From Amaurobius ferox (taxonomy: Eukaryota; Arthropoda; Arachnida; Araneae; Amaurobiidae): a stretch of 64,000 bases of DNA. The DNA lies in contig OX578142.1 of NCBI GenBank assembly GCA_951213105.1, positions 123,430,231-123,494,230 on the forward strand, read 5' to 3'. Below are positions 36,770 to 50,699 of this stretch, piece after piece. The first letter of the stretch is position 1. Every line of letters begins with the position of its first letter. Under the pieces are notes generated by a model, which made no database searches, had not been told where the DNA came from, and saw only the letters and a program-made list of their open reading frames with translations. The translations under genes and the position numbers were made by a program.

Positions 36770-37330
36770 GAAAAAAATCGGAAGTGGAAATATTTAGTGA
36801 TCCCTTATCATCTCTGGATTTTAATGCTCAATTTATATCAGTCATAATTTAAGCTCTACCTATATCCAATCTTAAAAATATATGTTTCAAGATTTTTTTA
36901 AAACTAGGAGTGGTAATTCTTCTTGAACCCCGCATTCTTTTTTAAATTTGACGCTGAATTTATATCAGTCATCCTAATAAATAAATATTTCAAGGTAAAT
37001 TTATGCACTAGAAGTAAAAAATAAACTGGAAGTGGGAAGTAAACCGTAAGTGAAAATTCTTAGTGAGCCTCCGTACTTTTCCCAGATTTTGATGCTGAAT
37101 CCATATAAGTTGTCATTAGACTCTATCAGTAGCCAATCTTTAGAATTATGTATTTCAATTAAAGTGAAGATTTTTGAACAGGAAATGGAAAAATCGGAAG
37201 TGAAATTCTTAGTAAACCCTCCCATGCTCCTTTGGAATTTGCTGTTGAATCCAATCCAGCCATCATCTGAGCTCTATCTATCATATCCTGAGAAATAGAT
37301 GTTTTAAGGAATATTTTTTTGAAAAACAGC
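36770..37330 (+). repeat. ~200-bp tandem module family C, copy 2
   Basis: Three diverged units with AATTCTTAGTGARCC, GATGCTGAATCCATATMAG, GAGCTCTATCTATM and GAAATAGATGTTTYAAG motifs, plus short GGAAGTG spacers. It is the plus-strand counterpart of 27320-27830. Confidence 0.7.
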
Positions 37331-37669
37331 AGTATGGCAAAATTTTTGCCAACAAAGGATTGATGTTCAGGTAATACAAAAAATTGCTTTGAAATAATGT
37401 TCCTAATAATATCACATCTATTTTGTTGCCCTAATTTCCAACTTTTCTAGAAAAAATTTGCAAATTAATGTGTTTAAAATTATTTAAAATAAATAGATTG
37501 CATGCAAAAATAAATTACACAAAAATTCCTGTAAAAAAAGTTATTTCTTCCTTGTTATTTTAAGAATAAATTAAATTGCCATTTTCTTAGCTTGGTATAA
37601 ATTGACATTGACATTTCTAGCATTAAGCCATATACTCGTATATAAATGTATCAAATTGCTGCACCGTCA

Positions 37670-38035
37670 ATCTATATAAATAAAATTGAAAATCTGTCTG
37701 TCTGTCTGTCTGTCCCATCATCACGGGAGAACGGCTGAACCGAATTTGATGAAATTTATGTGGGTAGCCTAAAAATAGCCCCATTTAAAATTTAGTCTGT
37801 GTTTTGAGTTTCTACGAGGAGTGGTTCTCGAGATATTAGTAAAAAACAAAATTTTCGTTTGTCTCATCATCACGGAAAAACAGCTAAACCGAATTTAATG
37901 AAATTTTGTGGATAGCCTTGAAATAGTCCTCCATAAATTTAGTCCAAGTTTCGAGTTTCTAAGACCAATAGTTGTCAAGATATTAATGAAAAACGGAACA
38001 TTTTCCTAAGAGTTCTACTCTCCAAGTCCGTGGTT
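37670..38035 (+). repeat. CTGT-headed arthropod-type dispersed repeat, duplicated
   Basis: (CTGT)n is followed by CATCATCACGGGAGAACGGC and CTGAACCGAATTTGATGAAA, and ends with GTGGTTCTCGAGATATTAG. A second diverged unit of about 170 bases follows directly (37860-38000). The end motif is that of family B. Confidence 0.65.
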
Positions 38036-40467
38036 TATCCAAACGGAAAGGATGGAAATCGTTTGTTTAAAACGTCAAAATGAAATAAAACTTTATTTCC
38101 GAGTTTGATGCAGGATTTTTGCATTAATTAGTCACTATCGGAAAACATGAATTGTTTAAAACTTGAATTTAAATGGAAAAATCTACCTCCATGAGTTATC
38201 TTTCACAAGCTTTTACTCAACGATGAAAAGTATAAAGAAATCAAAATGGCTATTTAATTTCGTATTTTATGAGGAAGATTCTATTTTATATCATGTTGCT
38301 CGGCAACGGAATGAAATTAAATGTGTTGTTAATATTTATTATTATTTTTCTATTTGAATAATAAATAAATGGATGTAAAAATATAATTTATAAATGAACT
38401 GTTTGATTGTTCTTTTAATTATATAAATTGCGGACTGCGTACATCACTTTCACTTATTTTAGCAAAGAGGTTTCAAGCTCATATATTGTGTTTAGCTTAT
38501 AAAACTCATATATTGTGTTTACCCAATAAATTCATTTAGCCGATTGTTGAAACAGAAAAAGAGTAGAACGGGTGTATCTTATACAATTTTAGTGTTTTCC
38601 TTTAGTATATACAAACGGGATTAGGATATTTTATTCCTCAGATCTGCAAATTCAGAGCTACGAATTTGGCGGAATATCGCTAACTTGGTAACTTTTCTTA
38701 AACTTTACCAACTTAGTGGAAATGTTTCCAAATTGATAAAATTGACGCAAATCAATTAAATTAAATTTGTTTTTTTAGAATGGAGTACTGAAATGATGTT
38801 TCGGTAGCATTTGTCGGTCAGTCCATGCATCCTACTTAGTAACACATTTAACGAATTTTTTTAATATCACCAAATTGATAAAAATATTTGTAAATCCATA
38901 AAAATATCATGGAATTGATAAAATTGCGCTTAATAAATGAAATTAATTGTGTTTTGTTAGGGGATAGTATTGTGATGATGCAAAATTGTCGCAAATTTGT
39001 CGCAAAATGGGACTATTAGTTCTACAGTCCCACTTGGCGATAAATTTGGCGATTTTTTAAGTTATCGCTAAATTGACGAAAATGTCGCCAAGCCTTCCAT
39101 GGAGATAGCATTATTCAGACGATATGATTTCCATCAATTTATTTGAAGCAAATGATAGCATGTCGCTTAACAATGGATCCAATGTGTTATGTGCCAAACG
39201 ATTTTTATTAAATCTTTTCCGATTTGAATAATAAAGATATGTATATGTAAAATAAATTTCATTGATATTGCATTTTTGACTGGATAATATCAATTACGGT
39301 CTTCAGGTATAAACATTATTATCATTGATATTTTCGGGGACTGTTGATTCAGGGATTATTGATATTTTCAAGTTATTATGCCATTGTTTATTTATGACGA
39401 AAATTGTTGAAACTCATATATAGTACGTTGTACATGTAATCTTCTACAAATGCACCGATATATCTTCTAATCTACGAGAATATAAGTAGTACAGGTATAT
39501 TGGCATATATTTTGATATATATTGGCATATATTGGAATCATTTACGACCTTCTGGTATAAAGATCACGGGGATTATTGATATTTTCAATTTATTACGTCA
39601 TCTTTTTATATTTTGGCAAATATTTTTTAGACTCATATTGTAATACGGGTAATCTTCTACTAACACACTGGCATATTTTCTAATCTGCGACAATATATGT
39701 AGTACGGGGTTGCATATATTGATTCAATTCCTTTTTTTTTTGTAAATTTGCTTACAAAAGGGGGCAGGATGTTTTATTCTTCAGATCTGCCCGTGAAGAT
39801 AATTTTGCATAGTGAGAACAAATATTCCTAAACTTCTCTTTAGGAGCAATAAATTTAATATTTTAACAGAATTTGCACATGATTGAGAATTATAAATTTC
39901 TTTATATTATATATTCCGTACGAAGAACGGGTATGCTGCTAGTCACAAATAAAAACGAAATAAGTTCATTATATCGTTGTCCGATCATTATCGTTAAAAT
40001 CGATTCTTTTTAGCTGAAAGGAATCCACTTGATTGGCTTTAGTTTATTTGTCCACTCTGGCCCATCTTCACTATTGGAGTAAGTATTGAACAGGTTATGA
40101 TTTTGCAATGCATATGTGTAGACAAAAACTCCTAGAAATAAAGTCTAGTAATTTTTCGATATCAATTTTTCAACAGACTGCAACAGTTTGAATCCTCTAA
40201 TATTAATTTGACCTAAGGGATTTTCAGATATTTCACAACGAAAAATAGGAAATAAAAATTTAATTTATTATAAAATTTAATACCGCAAATATTTCCTGGT
40301 AGGGAATGCATATTGGCTACTAAATCATCCTTGTTGCCATGCTTTAGGAAAAATATAAATTGGCTTATGATCTCTGATCTAAAACATACATACCTAAAGA
40401 TTATATCTCAGGCCACAGAAAGTACTCAAGCGGAAGCTAAAAGAAGGTTATTCCCTATGGAAATCTA
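38036..40467. other. AT-rich intron DNA with TTGGCGA remnants
   Basis: Around 38640-39100 two blocks resemble the TTGGCGA tail of family B. A TTACGACCTTCTGGTATAAAGA-like segment repeats near 39298 and 39541 (~240 bases apart). 40285-40467 pairs with 33535-33745. No gene seen. Confidence 0.45.
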
Positions 40468-41215
<748 letters not shown>

Positions 41216-42834
41216 AATAATTCATTTGAAACAGGAATTTAACTTTCATTTAACATTAACTTTCCACTTACCTGCTAACCGCTGTAAGGTAATACACAAT
41301 ATATTAAAAAATGAATGCTGAGACCAACAGTACATGACCCAATTGAACCTTCACTATATTTACAAAGCCTAAATACATTTTTATTTATTTTATTTATACA
41401 TATTTTTATTTATACGTATTTTTATTTCATACATATTTTTATTTATAAGTATGAATATTTACAAGGATTTTATTTACACTTATTTCTTCAGTGTAATTTA
41501 ACATTTTAACTTTTCATTATCTTATATCCTAATTCTTTTAAAAGCAATTAACATTTTAAAATCATTCATTAAGTTCGTTCCAAGAGAATGACAGACTATG
41601 TGCTAAAAATGCGGGAGCTTTTAAATGTAGGTGGCTCACCAAATCCAGGACTTTTTTAAATACAGGTTGTGCAGAAAAATACCAGCATACTTCGGACAGG
41701 CAGTCGTATTATATTTTGGCTCTGACACTTAGAAATTTATCTCATCTATACTTAGATACTAATTCACATCACACATTTTTAGCAAGGAATGATATGGGGG
41801 AAAAATTATCTTTGGAGACCATGTTGAGGAGCGACGATTTTTCACATTGGACTCTGGCTACTGGTTAATTACAACGCTATGCTCCTATTGGTGTGCCCTA
41901 AATACGAATTTTTGATAGGCTTTTGATGCCCCATCCTCTGCCACTCGGGACAAATATGAGGGGGAATAATTCTGACATCTGTTCATAAATTCGGTAATAA
42001 AAATGTTTTGTCGTAAAAACTTTAGATGGCATTTTTTTAGGATAGCTGGCACCACATTTTATGCCCTGCTAATTTCCTCTAAGAAATGTCTGAGCTCCAT
42101 GTCTAAGTTCGATGTTCAATATCACATACCCCTCCCCCCCCCCTCAGTCTTTGATTATCTCTTCGTATCGTCATCCCTAATTCAGATTTTCAAAATTTAG
42201 ATTTTCCCTTTGATGTCGAACCTTAAACGGATTGACAAGATTCTAGCTATGTGAAAGTACTAGATACCTTTGATGCATCATCCCATAGATAAGTCATCTC
42301 TGTGCATATTATATATATATATATATATATATTATGAACGTCTTTTTCAAAATTTTATGTCTGATTTTCCGTTAGCTCCTTTGAGAGAAATACATTTATA
42401 TTTAGTAGAACAATATTATGAAACCTAAAATATCTGATGAGTTCAAGCCGCCCTTCACTACAGGCAAAATGGGATATTGTGTGAAAATAATAGCAGAAAT
42501 TGGCTGTTTTTATTTCGCTGAATATCACGAAAAATGCAGTCGCAATACAACTACATTTTAAACTTGCACGAACACTGTATAATTTATATTGGTACTATCC
42601 CGAGTTCTAAACATTTAAAGAGAAAAATGATTAGGAGTGCGATTTAAACTCCAAGATTGCAACTTAAAGTAAAAATTTATACATATTTGTGTACTTTTTG
42701 TAATATATGTTCCCCTATGTAGCAGGAAAAGAGCCACTGAATGGCCGTATGGCATATATTGGACACCTTTTACTGAGTTTAAAACATATCTTTTATAGTG
42801 TTCTTCTATATAATAGCTTCCATATACAACTTAC
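41216..42834. other. Intron DNA, nothing recognised
   Basis: There is a short (TA)n at 42306-42331. No gene or repeat pair is seen. Confidence 0.4.
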
Positions 42835-42983
42835 CTCTTTATCATTTATGAACCATTTGAGAAGAGCTTTACTACCAGCAGGAGCAGAGGTGCAATTAAC
42901 ATCAACCAAGTCACCAATTTCATACCTTGGACGGGTTCCTTCGATTTTCGGACCGTCTTGTCCAGGTATCATGTAAGGAACTG
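42835..42983 (-). CDS. beaten-path-like protein, second Ig-domain exon (5' half)
   Basis: A 149-bp minus-strand exon begins after ATTACGTTGCAG (entry phase 1, usual for Ig exons) and ends GATAAAGAG|GTAAGT at 42835/42834 in phase 0. The product includes GPKIEGTRPRYEIGDLVDV, NCTSAPAG and LLKWFINDKE. The RYEIGD...VNCTSAP...W(F/Y)IND pattern is the conserved B- to C-strand part of the second Ig domain in Beat proteins. It joins in frame to the exon at 15879-15648. The first Ig-domain exon was not found upstream in the window and must lie beyond it. Assigned by motif recall, not by database search. Confidence 0.82.
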
Positions 42984-43124
42984 CTGCAACGTAATATACT
43001 GAATTAGGAACCACCGTTTTATAAATGGATTTATGCATGTATGTGTAGTGTTATAGATACATTTGTATATATTTTGTATTCAATTTTTGCATGTCTACTG
43101 TAGTAGAAAAGATAAATTGATTTG

Positions 43125-43650
43125 GAAGGCACTTACATTGCAGATAATAGCGTCGAATGGGGTGCAGTTTTTTTTTTATTATGCGTTTGTCAGTATGGGA
43201 TATGCAAGGGCAGCAAGAATCTTTCGATAAGACACAGTTTTTGCGAATTTCTATAGGAACTGACAATTTCGGTTCTTCCACATAACAGACATCAAATTCA
43301 TATACATGTTCGGGCTAAACGAAGCCGCAGAGGTCAGGACCTTAACCTCTGCAGCTCGTGTAGTCCAAGCTAAATAGTATATGAATTTAATGAAGACCAT
43401 AGCCTTTGCAGCTTTAGGTAGCCCGAGCAAAATTACATATGAATTTGATGCCGGCTACGTGGAAGGACTGAAATTGTCAAGTGTAATAGATGTTCTAGAT
43501 GTTCATGAAAATTTTACATTATCGCAAATGTCTTGCTGCCACTGCATATATCGTATATTCTACTATTCTATACTGATGAGCCCAAGCAAGAACTGGTCAA
43601 TGGATGCTGTTATCTGCAATGGGGTCTTCCAAATCTTTGGAAACGCACCT
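43125..43650. repeat. Imperfect foldback repeat
   Basis: 43125-43310 and the reverse complement of 43430-43650 share ATTGCAGATAAYAGCRTC, GCAGTGGCAGCAAGA-like and ACTTGACAATTTCRGTYCTTCCACRTA blocks, then AATTCATATRYA near the centre. Central 43320-43430 has two related AGCCGCAGAGG/GACC-type segments. Overall it looks like an old foldback MITE; no target duplication is clear. Confidence 0.55.
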
Positions 43651-43679
43651 TACAGGCGGGTTTTGTTATTAAGTGATTA

Positions 43680-45179
43680 AGAAAAATTGCTTCTTTTATT
43701 CAAACTAAAAACATAATTTTTAATACATTTTAATATTTAATCTTTGCCTAAAATCATGCAATGGTAGTTAAAAATGTATGAGATTATGGGGAGTTAATGT
43801 ATAACATATGATGTTTATAAACATGTAAACATAATTAGGAGAGGTTTGAAAAGAAAAGTGGGTAAAATTTGACTGCTCTTGTTCAAGAGTTTCAGCAGGT
43901 ATAAAATTATTTTCTTAACGGATATGGGATAAGGTGGATAAGGTAGAAAACGAACACTTTGAGAAATAAATTCCTTATAAACAATGAGCGATATTAATTT
44001 CCTTTTATAATCACAGTATCATTTTTATAAAATAATAGAAATGGAATTTTGAGAGAGCAAAAAGTATTTACACATTACTGTTTTCAAATATTTACACAAT
44101 TCGAGTATTATTTACGTAAAATGTTGATTTTATTTACGATTGAAATTATTTCTTTCGTTGAAAAAAATAGCGTTATGGGGTGTTTTTGTCTAATTTTTGC
44201 GTATAATTTTTGCGTCTAATTTTTAATTATTCGCATAAATTTTTATTTATAAAATATAGCGTTTTATTATTTTAAATATAAAATGTACCAGAAATGCTGT
44301 TTATGTTGAAAGATTTAGAATGCTCAATTATGATTATCTAATTTTGGATAATGATCAATATTATTAAACCATTGCATTAAGTTTGGCATCATTTTTCGAT
44401 TCGAATAAAATTTAGCACTAATGGTTTATTAGCATTACCGAGCGAATTATTCAACAGCGTTTTTATATTATTCCGGAAATCGTTATAGATATAATAGACT
44501 ATAAGCTTAATAATAGACTATAAATAGACTTCAATAATATAGTATAAGCTTCTAAAACCCTTCTTGAAAATAATATCCTATCAATTTGAATAAAACTTAC
44601 TGTTGTGTAGTTGTCTCTCAAGCGGTTTATGTCTGTTGCCCATCCAAAAATACAGAATGTACTTTTCGCTACGAATATTAAGTTTTCCCTAAATCCAAAG
44701 ATATATTTAGATGATTTTTAGAAAACTTTAAATGTTTTTTTTTTCTTTATGCTCATCTGATGCAAATTTTTAAGATGCTCTCCCTTCAAAATCACCTTTT
44801 AGTAAAACGATGTTGATGTTGGAAGTTAAAAAGGTATGTAAGTGTTGATTTTGGGTATGCAAATGAGTACTCGTCGCTAATTGAGCATTTAATCATCAAT
44901 TTTGCAGCGATCGCTGTTAGGTTGAATCGTTAGATGGCCTGAGCGAAACTTATTTCTTCCTGACTCAAGTTCTTTATACCTTATAATTACGTATCATTCT
45001 CTTATCAAATATTTACCACTTTTATTTTTATGGGCATGCAAAGCATGTTAATATCGCTGTTTACCTCAACCGTCTGGCTTTTTTGTACGTGCCCAAAAAT
45101 TTGAACCATACTCCAATAGATACTATACTTATTAGATATATTTATTTATATAAAATTTTGTCTGAAAATATTGAATTTT
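43680..45179. other. AT-rich DNA, nothing recognised
   Basis: No gene, RNA gene or repeat partner is evident. Confidence 0.4.
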
Positions 45180-45193
45180 AAAGATAATAGGTG

Positions 45194-45461
45194 CGGGCGG
45201 GACAGCCGAGTACGAGGATTTTACTCAGAAAACCCAAGTTTTAGTCCCAGCTCTGTCCAAACTGTCTCCGTGTTCACCCAGAGTACGACCGTGTTAAATA
45301 TGTGGGTCTGAAAGACTTTTCAAGAAATCGGAAGGTTGGTCTCTGTGGATGTCGCCCCTACTTGGTTCTGGTCTAAATTGGGTGGCAATGCCCCGGTCGT
45401 CCAAACAGATACCTTACATCTTAGGTCGAACGGTCTGGGTCAAAAAAAGTAAAAAATCAAG
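45194..45461 (+). mobile_element. tRNA-derived SINE (family 2), older copy
   Basis: It shares the family-2 body (TCTGTCCAAAC, GAGTACG, GTCTAAATTGGGTGGCA, GTCCAAACAGATACCTTAC) with the next two copies, but its tRNA-like head is decayed. AAAGATAATAGGTG flanks it at 45180-45193 and 45462-45475 (14 bp, perfect). The A-rich tail ends at 45461. Confidence 0.82.
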
Positions 45462-45475
45462 AAAGATAATAGGTG

Positions 45476-45785
45476 TATGGGGGCGAGATATCTCAGTGGT
45501 TAAACCTTGCGGATTGCACTCGGAGGACCCGAGTTCGATTCCCGTCTCTTCCCCAAAAATATCCCCGTGTTTATGTAGAGTACGGGCACGTTAAATTTCT
45601 GTAGCTGAAAGTACTCTCAAAAGCTTGGTGGCAGGGGGAGGAGGATGCGTTCAATGTGGATGCCGTCCCCCTTCATTGGGTTCCAGTCTAAATTGGGTGA
45701 CACGGTTCGGGCAGTCCAAACAGATATCTTACACTTTCAGGTGGGTCGAACTGCCTGGGTTAAAAGAAAAAAGATCATGGGAGCA
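45476..45785 (+). mobile_element. tRNA-derived SINE (family 2), tandem to the first
   Basis: The head GGGGGCGAGATATCTCAGTGG carries the A box, and GAGTTCGATTCCCG near 45530 the B box. The body ends with GGGTTAAAAGAAAAAAG. It starts directly at the 3' target duplication of the preceding SINE. A separate target duplication was not identified, so it may have inserted next to the first copy. Confidence 0.8.
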
Positions 45786-46179
45786 AGAAAATATTGCAGT
45801 GAATGTTGATGATCGCAGGGAATAATGCTCGTTGATCTGCAACGAAAGGATGTGAAGTTAATAGACGTTGATGAATTTCATCGCTTCATCTTAATGTGGC
45901 GTTTGGAAGTATTACCATTCATCTCAACCATTGAGCTCGATTTTACGAACTCTTTTGAATGCGTATTTCAGTCAACACCAAACTTGAATAATTGTGTTTG
46001 AGTAACTAAGTCCGGATTCATAAAAAAAGAAATTCCATGTATCAAATTACAGTACATTTATGTTTATTTTATATCAATAATTAAAAATACTTATGAGATT
46101 CCAAGAAAATAAATTATAATATACATAATACAGACACAAGCAAGCTCTTCCATTTTACGATGCATAGCTGAATGTATAA

Positions 46180-46463
46180 TTTTATTCTTTCGACCCAAAC
46201 AGTCTGACCTACCCGAAGGAGTAAGGTGTCTGTTTGGACGGCCTGGATAGTGCCACCCAATTCAGACCGGATCCCAGCGAAGGCGACATACACAGGGGCG
46301 CGCCCTTCTTCCCTTACCACTACCTCTTGGAAGGAATTTCGGACCCACAGACTTAACTTGCCCGTACTCCACGTAAAACAGGAATAGTTTGGACAGAGCC
46401 GGGAATCGAACTCAGGTTCTTCGAGTGCAATTCCCGGGCCTTAACCACTGGACTATCCGCCCC
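46180..46463 (-). mobile_element. tRNA-derived SINE (family 2), 10-bp target duplication
   Basis: On the minus strand: GGGGCGGATAGTCCAGTGG (A box), GAGTTCGATTCCCGG (B box), then the family-2 body and GGGTCGAAAGAATAAAAT tail. GAATGTATAA flanks it perfectly at 46170-46179 and 46464-46473. Confidence 0.87.
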
Positions 46464-46479
46464 GAATGTATAACTTGCT

Positions 46480-46980
46480 ATGGGAATATTTTTATACTTT
46501 ATGAAAATGAAACGAACAAATATATCAAGCTTAGAATATAATGATTTGTACTTTAGGAAGAGCATTGTTCTAAATACATTTTGTTAACACGTGAAACACT
46601 ATGAATTATCATAGAATAGAAAGAATTGGAATTGTATTTTTGCCTATACTGTGTAATGCAATCTATATATTTTGTCTTAATATTATATATACAGATACAT
46701 TTTATTCTTTTTTTTTAATTGTTTTGTCGATTGATAAGATGATATGTAAAATTCAAATTATTTTTTTATTTTCACTAGAATACATAGTAAAGCAAAACTT
46801 TTTGAAAGAGAAGTTGCACAAATAGAATAACTGATTTGAACAAAAGAGCATTTTAGTTGAGTTGGAAAAAACACTTGGTTACAATTTCTGTAAGGCAGAG
46901 AGAGATCTGTTGATTTTCAGAGGGGTCGGAACAGGAAAATTCCTTTACTGTTTATAATTTTATTCATTTTTTTAAATCAA
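46480..46980. other. AT-rich DNA, nothing recognised
   Basis: The 74-residue plus-strand frame (46601-46825) is AT-driven and has no motif I can name. Confidence 0.35.
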
Positions 46981-46984
46981 AATA

Positions 46985-48415
46985 GTCATTATATATATAC
47001 TTAAAAATGTTACGAAAATCGCCAATTTATGCGTGATTTCTTATTCAAAAGGGAAGGGTATAATTTACGGAATATTAGCATGTGACGTTCTCGAGATATG
47101 GGATTTTTTCTTACCCCAAATAGAATTAAATGTTTCAATAATAAATACTGTTATTAATATCCTAACGAAATTTGGTACAATTATTTTAAATGATAAATGT
47201 CAGAGCCCTATTGCTTTTTATGGAGGTCAAATCAAGGAGAAATCTACATTAAAAAATATAAATTAATACAGCCGTTAGGAAAGGCTCATTATTTAAAATA
47301 TTACGAAATTTGCTAATTTATGTGGTATTTTTTATATAAAAGCAAATGAAATCAATTATAGAGCATGTGTCGTTCTCTAGATATAGGACAGGTCTGAACT
47401 CATACTGGAATTTAATGCAATTATTCCAACTGATACATAATAAAAGCTTTTCAGGGTGGTCAAACAAGGGAAAATCCGATTTTTTTAAATCGAAACAATG
47501 TTTATAAAAATGTTACGAAAGTTCCTAATTTATATGGAATATTTTATGTAAAAGCAAATGAGATGATTTACGAAACATTAACATGCACCGTTCTTGAAAT
47601 ACAGGACGTCTTTGATCTCATTGTAATCTGTCAAAACTTTTAAATAATAGAAAATAATTATTCCGTAGGCAAACCAGTCGCTTATTTTATTTTATTTGCT
47701 TATTTCTGAAAATAGAAACAATCATTATAAAGAGTTAATTATTCTTTTTAAATGTTACGAAAATTGCCAATTTATAAGTGATTTTTCATTTAAAATTTAA
47801 TGATATTTTTAAAGGCCGCTCATCGCCATTCTCAGAGTTACACGCTTTTGATCCAACGTGGAAATAAATTATAAAAAAATATATATATTCACTATTATGT
47901 AATGAGTAGATGAAATGTAATTACTTTTAAACAAAAATGAATTAAAACCATTTTTGAACTTCATCACAAGCCGATCTCTAGATATTTAATATTTTACTTT
48001 TCCAACAGTGTGCAAGATGTATCTCTAGAAAGAAATCCATAATGCAGTTTGAGCATATGCAGTTTTTATTTTAGATTTTCACAATTTTTGAGGGTCAGTT
48101 GGCAAAAAAGGTAGGCTCTTTTTCCGAACCGTACCAAAATTCGACCAGCACCAGGGTAACCCAGAAGTAACTTATCTACCAACGTTTGTGAAATTTGATC
48201 AATCAGATTTTAGTTAGTTTGGATACATACATTGAACATACAAACAGCTGAACAAACAGACAGACAAACACACAGACGCACACACAGACGTCACGCTAAA
48301 ATGTTTTTTAGGGTTCTAGAGCGCTCTAAATGTATACGAGATCCGTCAAAAACTGGAGTTATGAATTTTGACACGATTACAGCACTCCCTATACATTACC
48401 ATCCATTGTAGAGTG
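46985..48415 (-). repeat. Dispersed repeat family B, copy 4, with internal tandem units
   Basis: The minus strand begins GGTAATGTATAGGGAGTGCT near 48410, then a GACGTCTGTGTGTGCG block and GGTAGATAAGTTACTTCTGG, matching 11400-11900. At its far end it carries four tandem units of about 230 bases (plus-strand anchors TACGAAA near 47012, 47301, 47515 and 47757), each with a GTTCTCGAGATAT-like motif. The same motif occurs once per copy in the other members, so this copy is internally expanded. Confidence 0.75.
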
Positions 48416-50699
48416 GAAATATTATTTTATGAAAGAATTCAGCAATTAATTTTAACAAATTTTTAAATTGGTAGTATGTGTCTAAAACCAATCGCTGACC
48501 CTCTAAAAGTGGGATAAACTATGTTGAAACACCCTGTATACTATTCTTATAAATTTTTAATAAGAATTCATATTTAACGAGATGAATTATTTATATCTAA
48601 CTGATCATAGTAGAACAGTTAATGCGTGAGAAATTCTCAAATATGCAATACGTATGGTATAAGTGTATATTGAATACTTTTGTAAATAATGTATAGCTTG
48701 TATGTAAACTAACGTCTGGACATTTATGTTGTAATACAAAGTATTTTCAAGGCATTCTTGTTGAATTTCTGTGTACTACAAAATATTAGCAAAAAATGTT
48801 TTGCACTTACCTGAAACCGTAGAACTCCGACATTCAACTGAGAATTTACTCTAAAATTGTTTTTCTATTTGCAATACGATTTACAGTATATCATGCTTGT
48901 AAATGATTTCTGAAAGTGTAATTAAGCAAAAAATGTCATGCATAGGTGTAGTTAACTCTTTGTATATAATTTTCATATTTTTTCTCAAAGCAAATGCGAT
49001 ATAATACATTTTATTCATATTTGCTGCTTACAGTTATAAAATTCAGTACAGTTTGAAACACAATCCATATGCACAATACTATGCAGTCCTTACGAGAATT
49101 TTTGTCAGTACTGAGTGTGTAAACTTCCTGTCCTAGAGCAGTAAGAAAATTTCTCAAGCAGTTGATATTTTGGCACAATATGAAGTTGTATTGTTGTTTT
49201 TGTGTCCTACAACAAAAACTTCTGATCAGAGATCTTGATTGAGAAACATGAATTTTTCAAGAAGTGTTAATTGCGTAAAGAAAAACTATAGTATTAAAAC
49301 TATTTTTTACAAGCATTTCTGTTTGAGAATTCCAAAAAATGCTGTGGCTTTTGACTTTACCAGAAAATTTGAGATTGCTTTGAGATTCCAGGATCTGCAT
49401 ATAACTAAACAGTATCAGCCGAATCACCGTGTAGGACTGCATACTTACAAGAATTTTTCGTCTATACCCGTTGGTTGCTTATGCACACTGTTGTGAATGC
49501 ATTTGTATATTGACAAAGTTCTTTAACGTGCACTTTAGGTTGCTTTTTTCTATAATGAACACCCTGTACAAAAAGATTGAAATAGCAATGAAAAATACTA
49601 AGACATTAAATTTATAATATTTTTGACCATTTGCTTGCGATATACTGTTGCACTAACACTTTTCAAAATTACGTAAAACTGATGATTTCTATAAATAATT
49701 AAATTTTCAAATTTGTATTTTCTTAAATAGTACGTGGTTATATAATATTTTTGTATAATATTTTATTCCTAATTAATGTTTCATTTTATATATCGAATAA
49801 AAAATTCCTCCATGTTCTACAGTATTCAATTGTATGAAATTTGTATAGCAACTAAAGAATAATAGATTGTGTCCATTAAATCAGTGTGTCATAAATAACT
49901 AAAAGCAAGCTTTTATTTCCTAATTATTTTTTGGTACTTCATAAATTATTAAGTAGTCTATGATCAATATTCATTGCTGATTTTTTTTTTGTCCTTATCT
50001 ATTCACTAACATTTTCCATGTTGTTTTTATAGCCTTTTATAACAATTAAGGTGCTAATGTTATAATTAGTAGTAAGCTTCAAACAACATGATAGTAAAAC
50101 GTTTAGTTACTTAATATTCCTTTAAGGGTAAAATAGCTTTGACTGGATAAAAACTGCTTTTAATCATTGCATTGAATGAAAAAGTGAATGAAATAGCAAT
50201 GTTTAAAAATATTAATAGTTTTCAAATATGAAATATTCTGAAATAAACATATAATTTTATTTATAGTTATTTCAACAATTATTTTAGACACTGCACATAA
50301 ATAGATAATATAAATATATACATATTACATAGATCTTCTGCAAATATGCTTACAAGTAATTTATCCCCATTAAAGAATTGGCGCACTTCGCCTTACTGAA
50401 AGAAGTTTCCTGTTTGCATCTGTAGCTATAATATTTTTCTACTAATGTTGCTTGTATAGATTTAATAACTTTCCAATATTTGTCATATCCCGATTTAAGG
50501 TTTTTTTTTATCGAATTAGATCCTAAGTTTGCGCTGTATGAAGTTGCATTAGTGTATGGAATTAGTAATTAAATATTATCATTATGGAATTTAGCCTTAG
50601 CTTATTTATTAGCAAAAATGCTGCTTATATAACTAGTTAGGCCTTATAACTCCGAATAAATATTTATTTCTTTAAAAAATCATCTTAAAACATTGTTCT
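48416..50699. other. AT-rich DNA, nothing recognised
   Basis: Isolated mariner-like end motifs (ACACCCTGTATA near 48530, ACACCCTGTA near 49558) have no visible partner. No gene is supported. Confidence 0.4.

Noticed and set aside
43381..43680. 99-residue plus-strand frame
   Set aside because: It lies across one arm of the foldback repeat, and its mirror arm is not open. No domain recognised.
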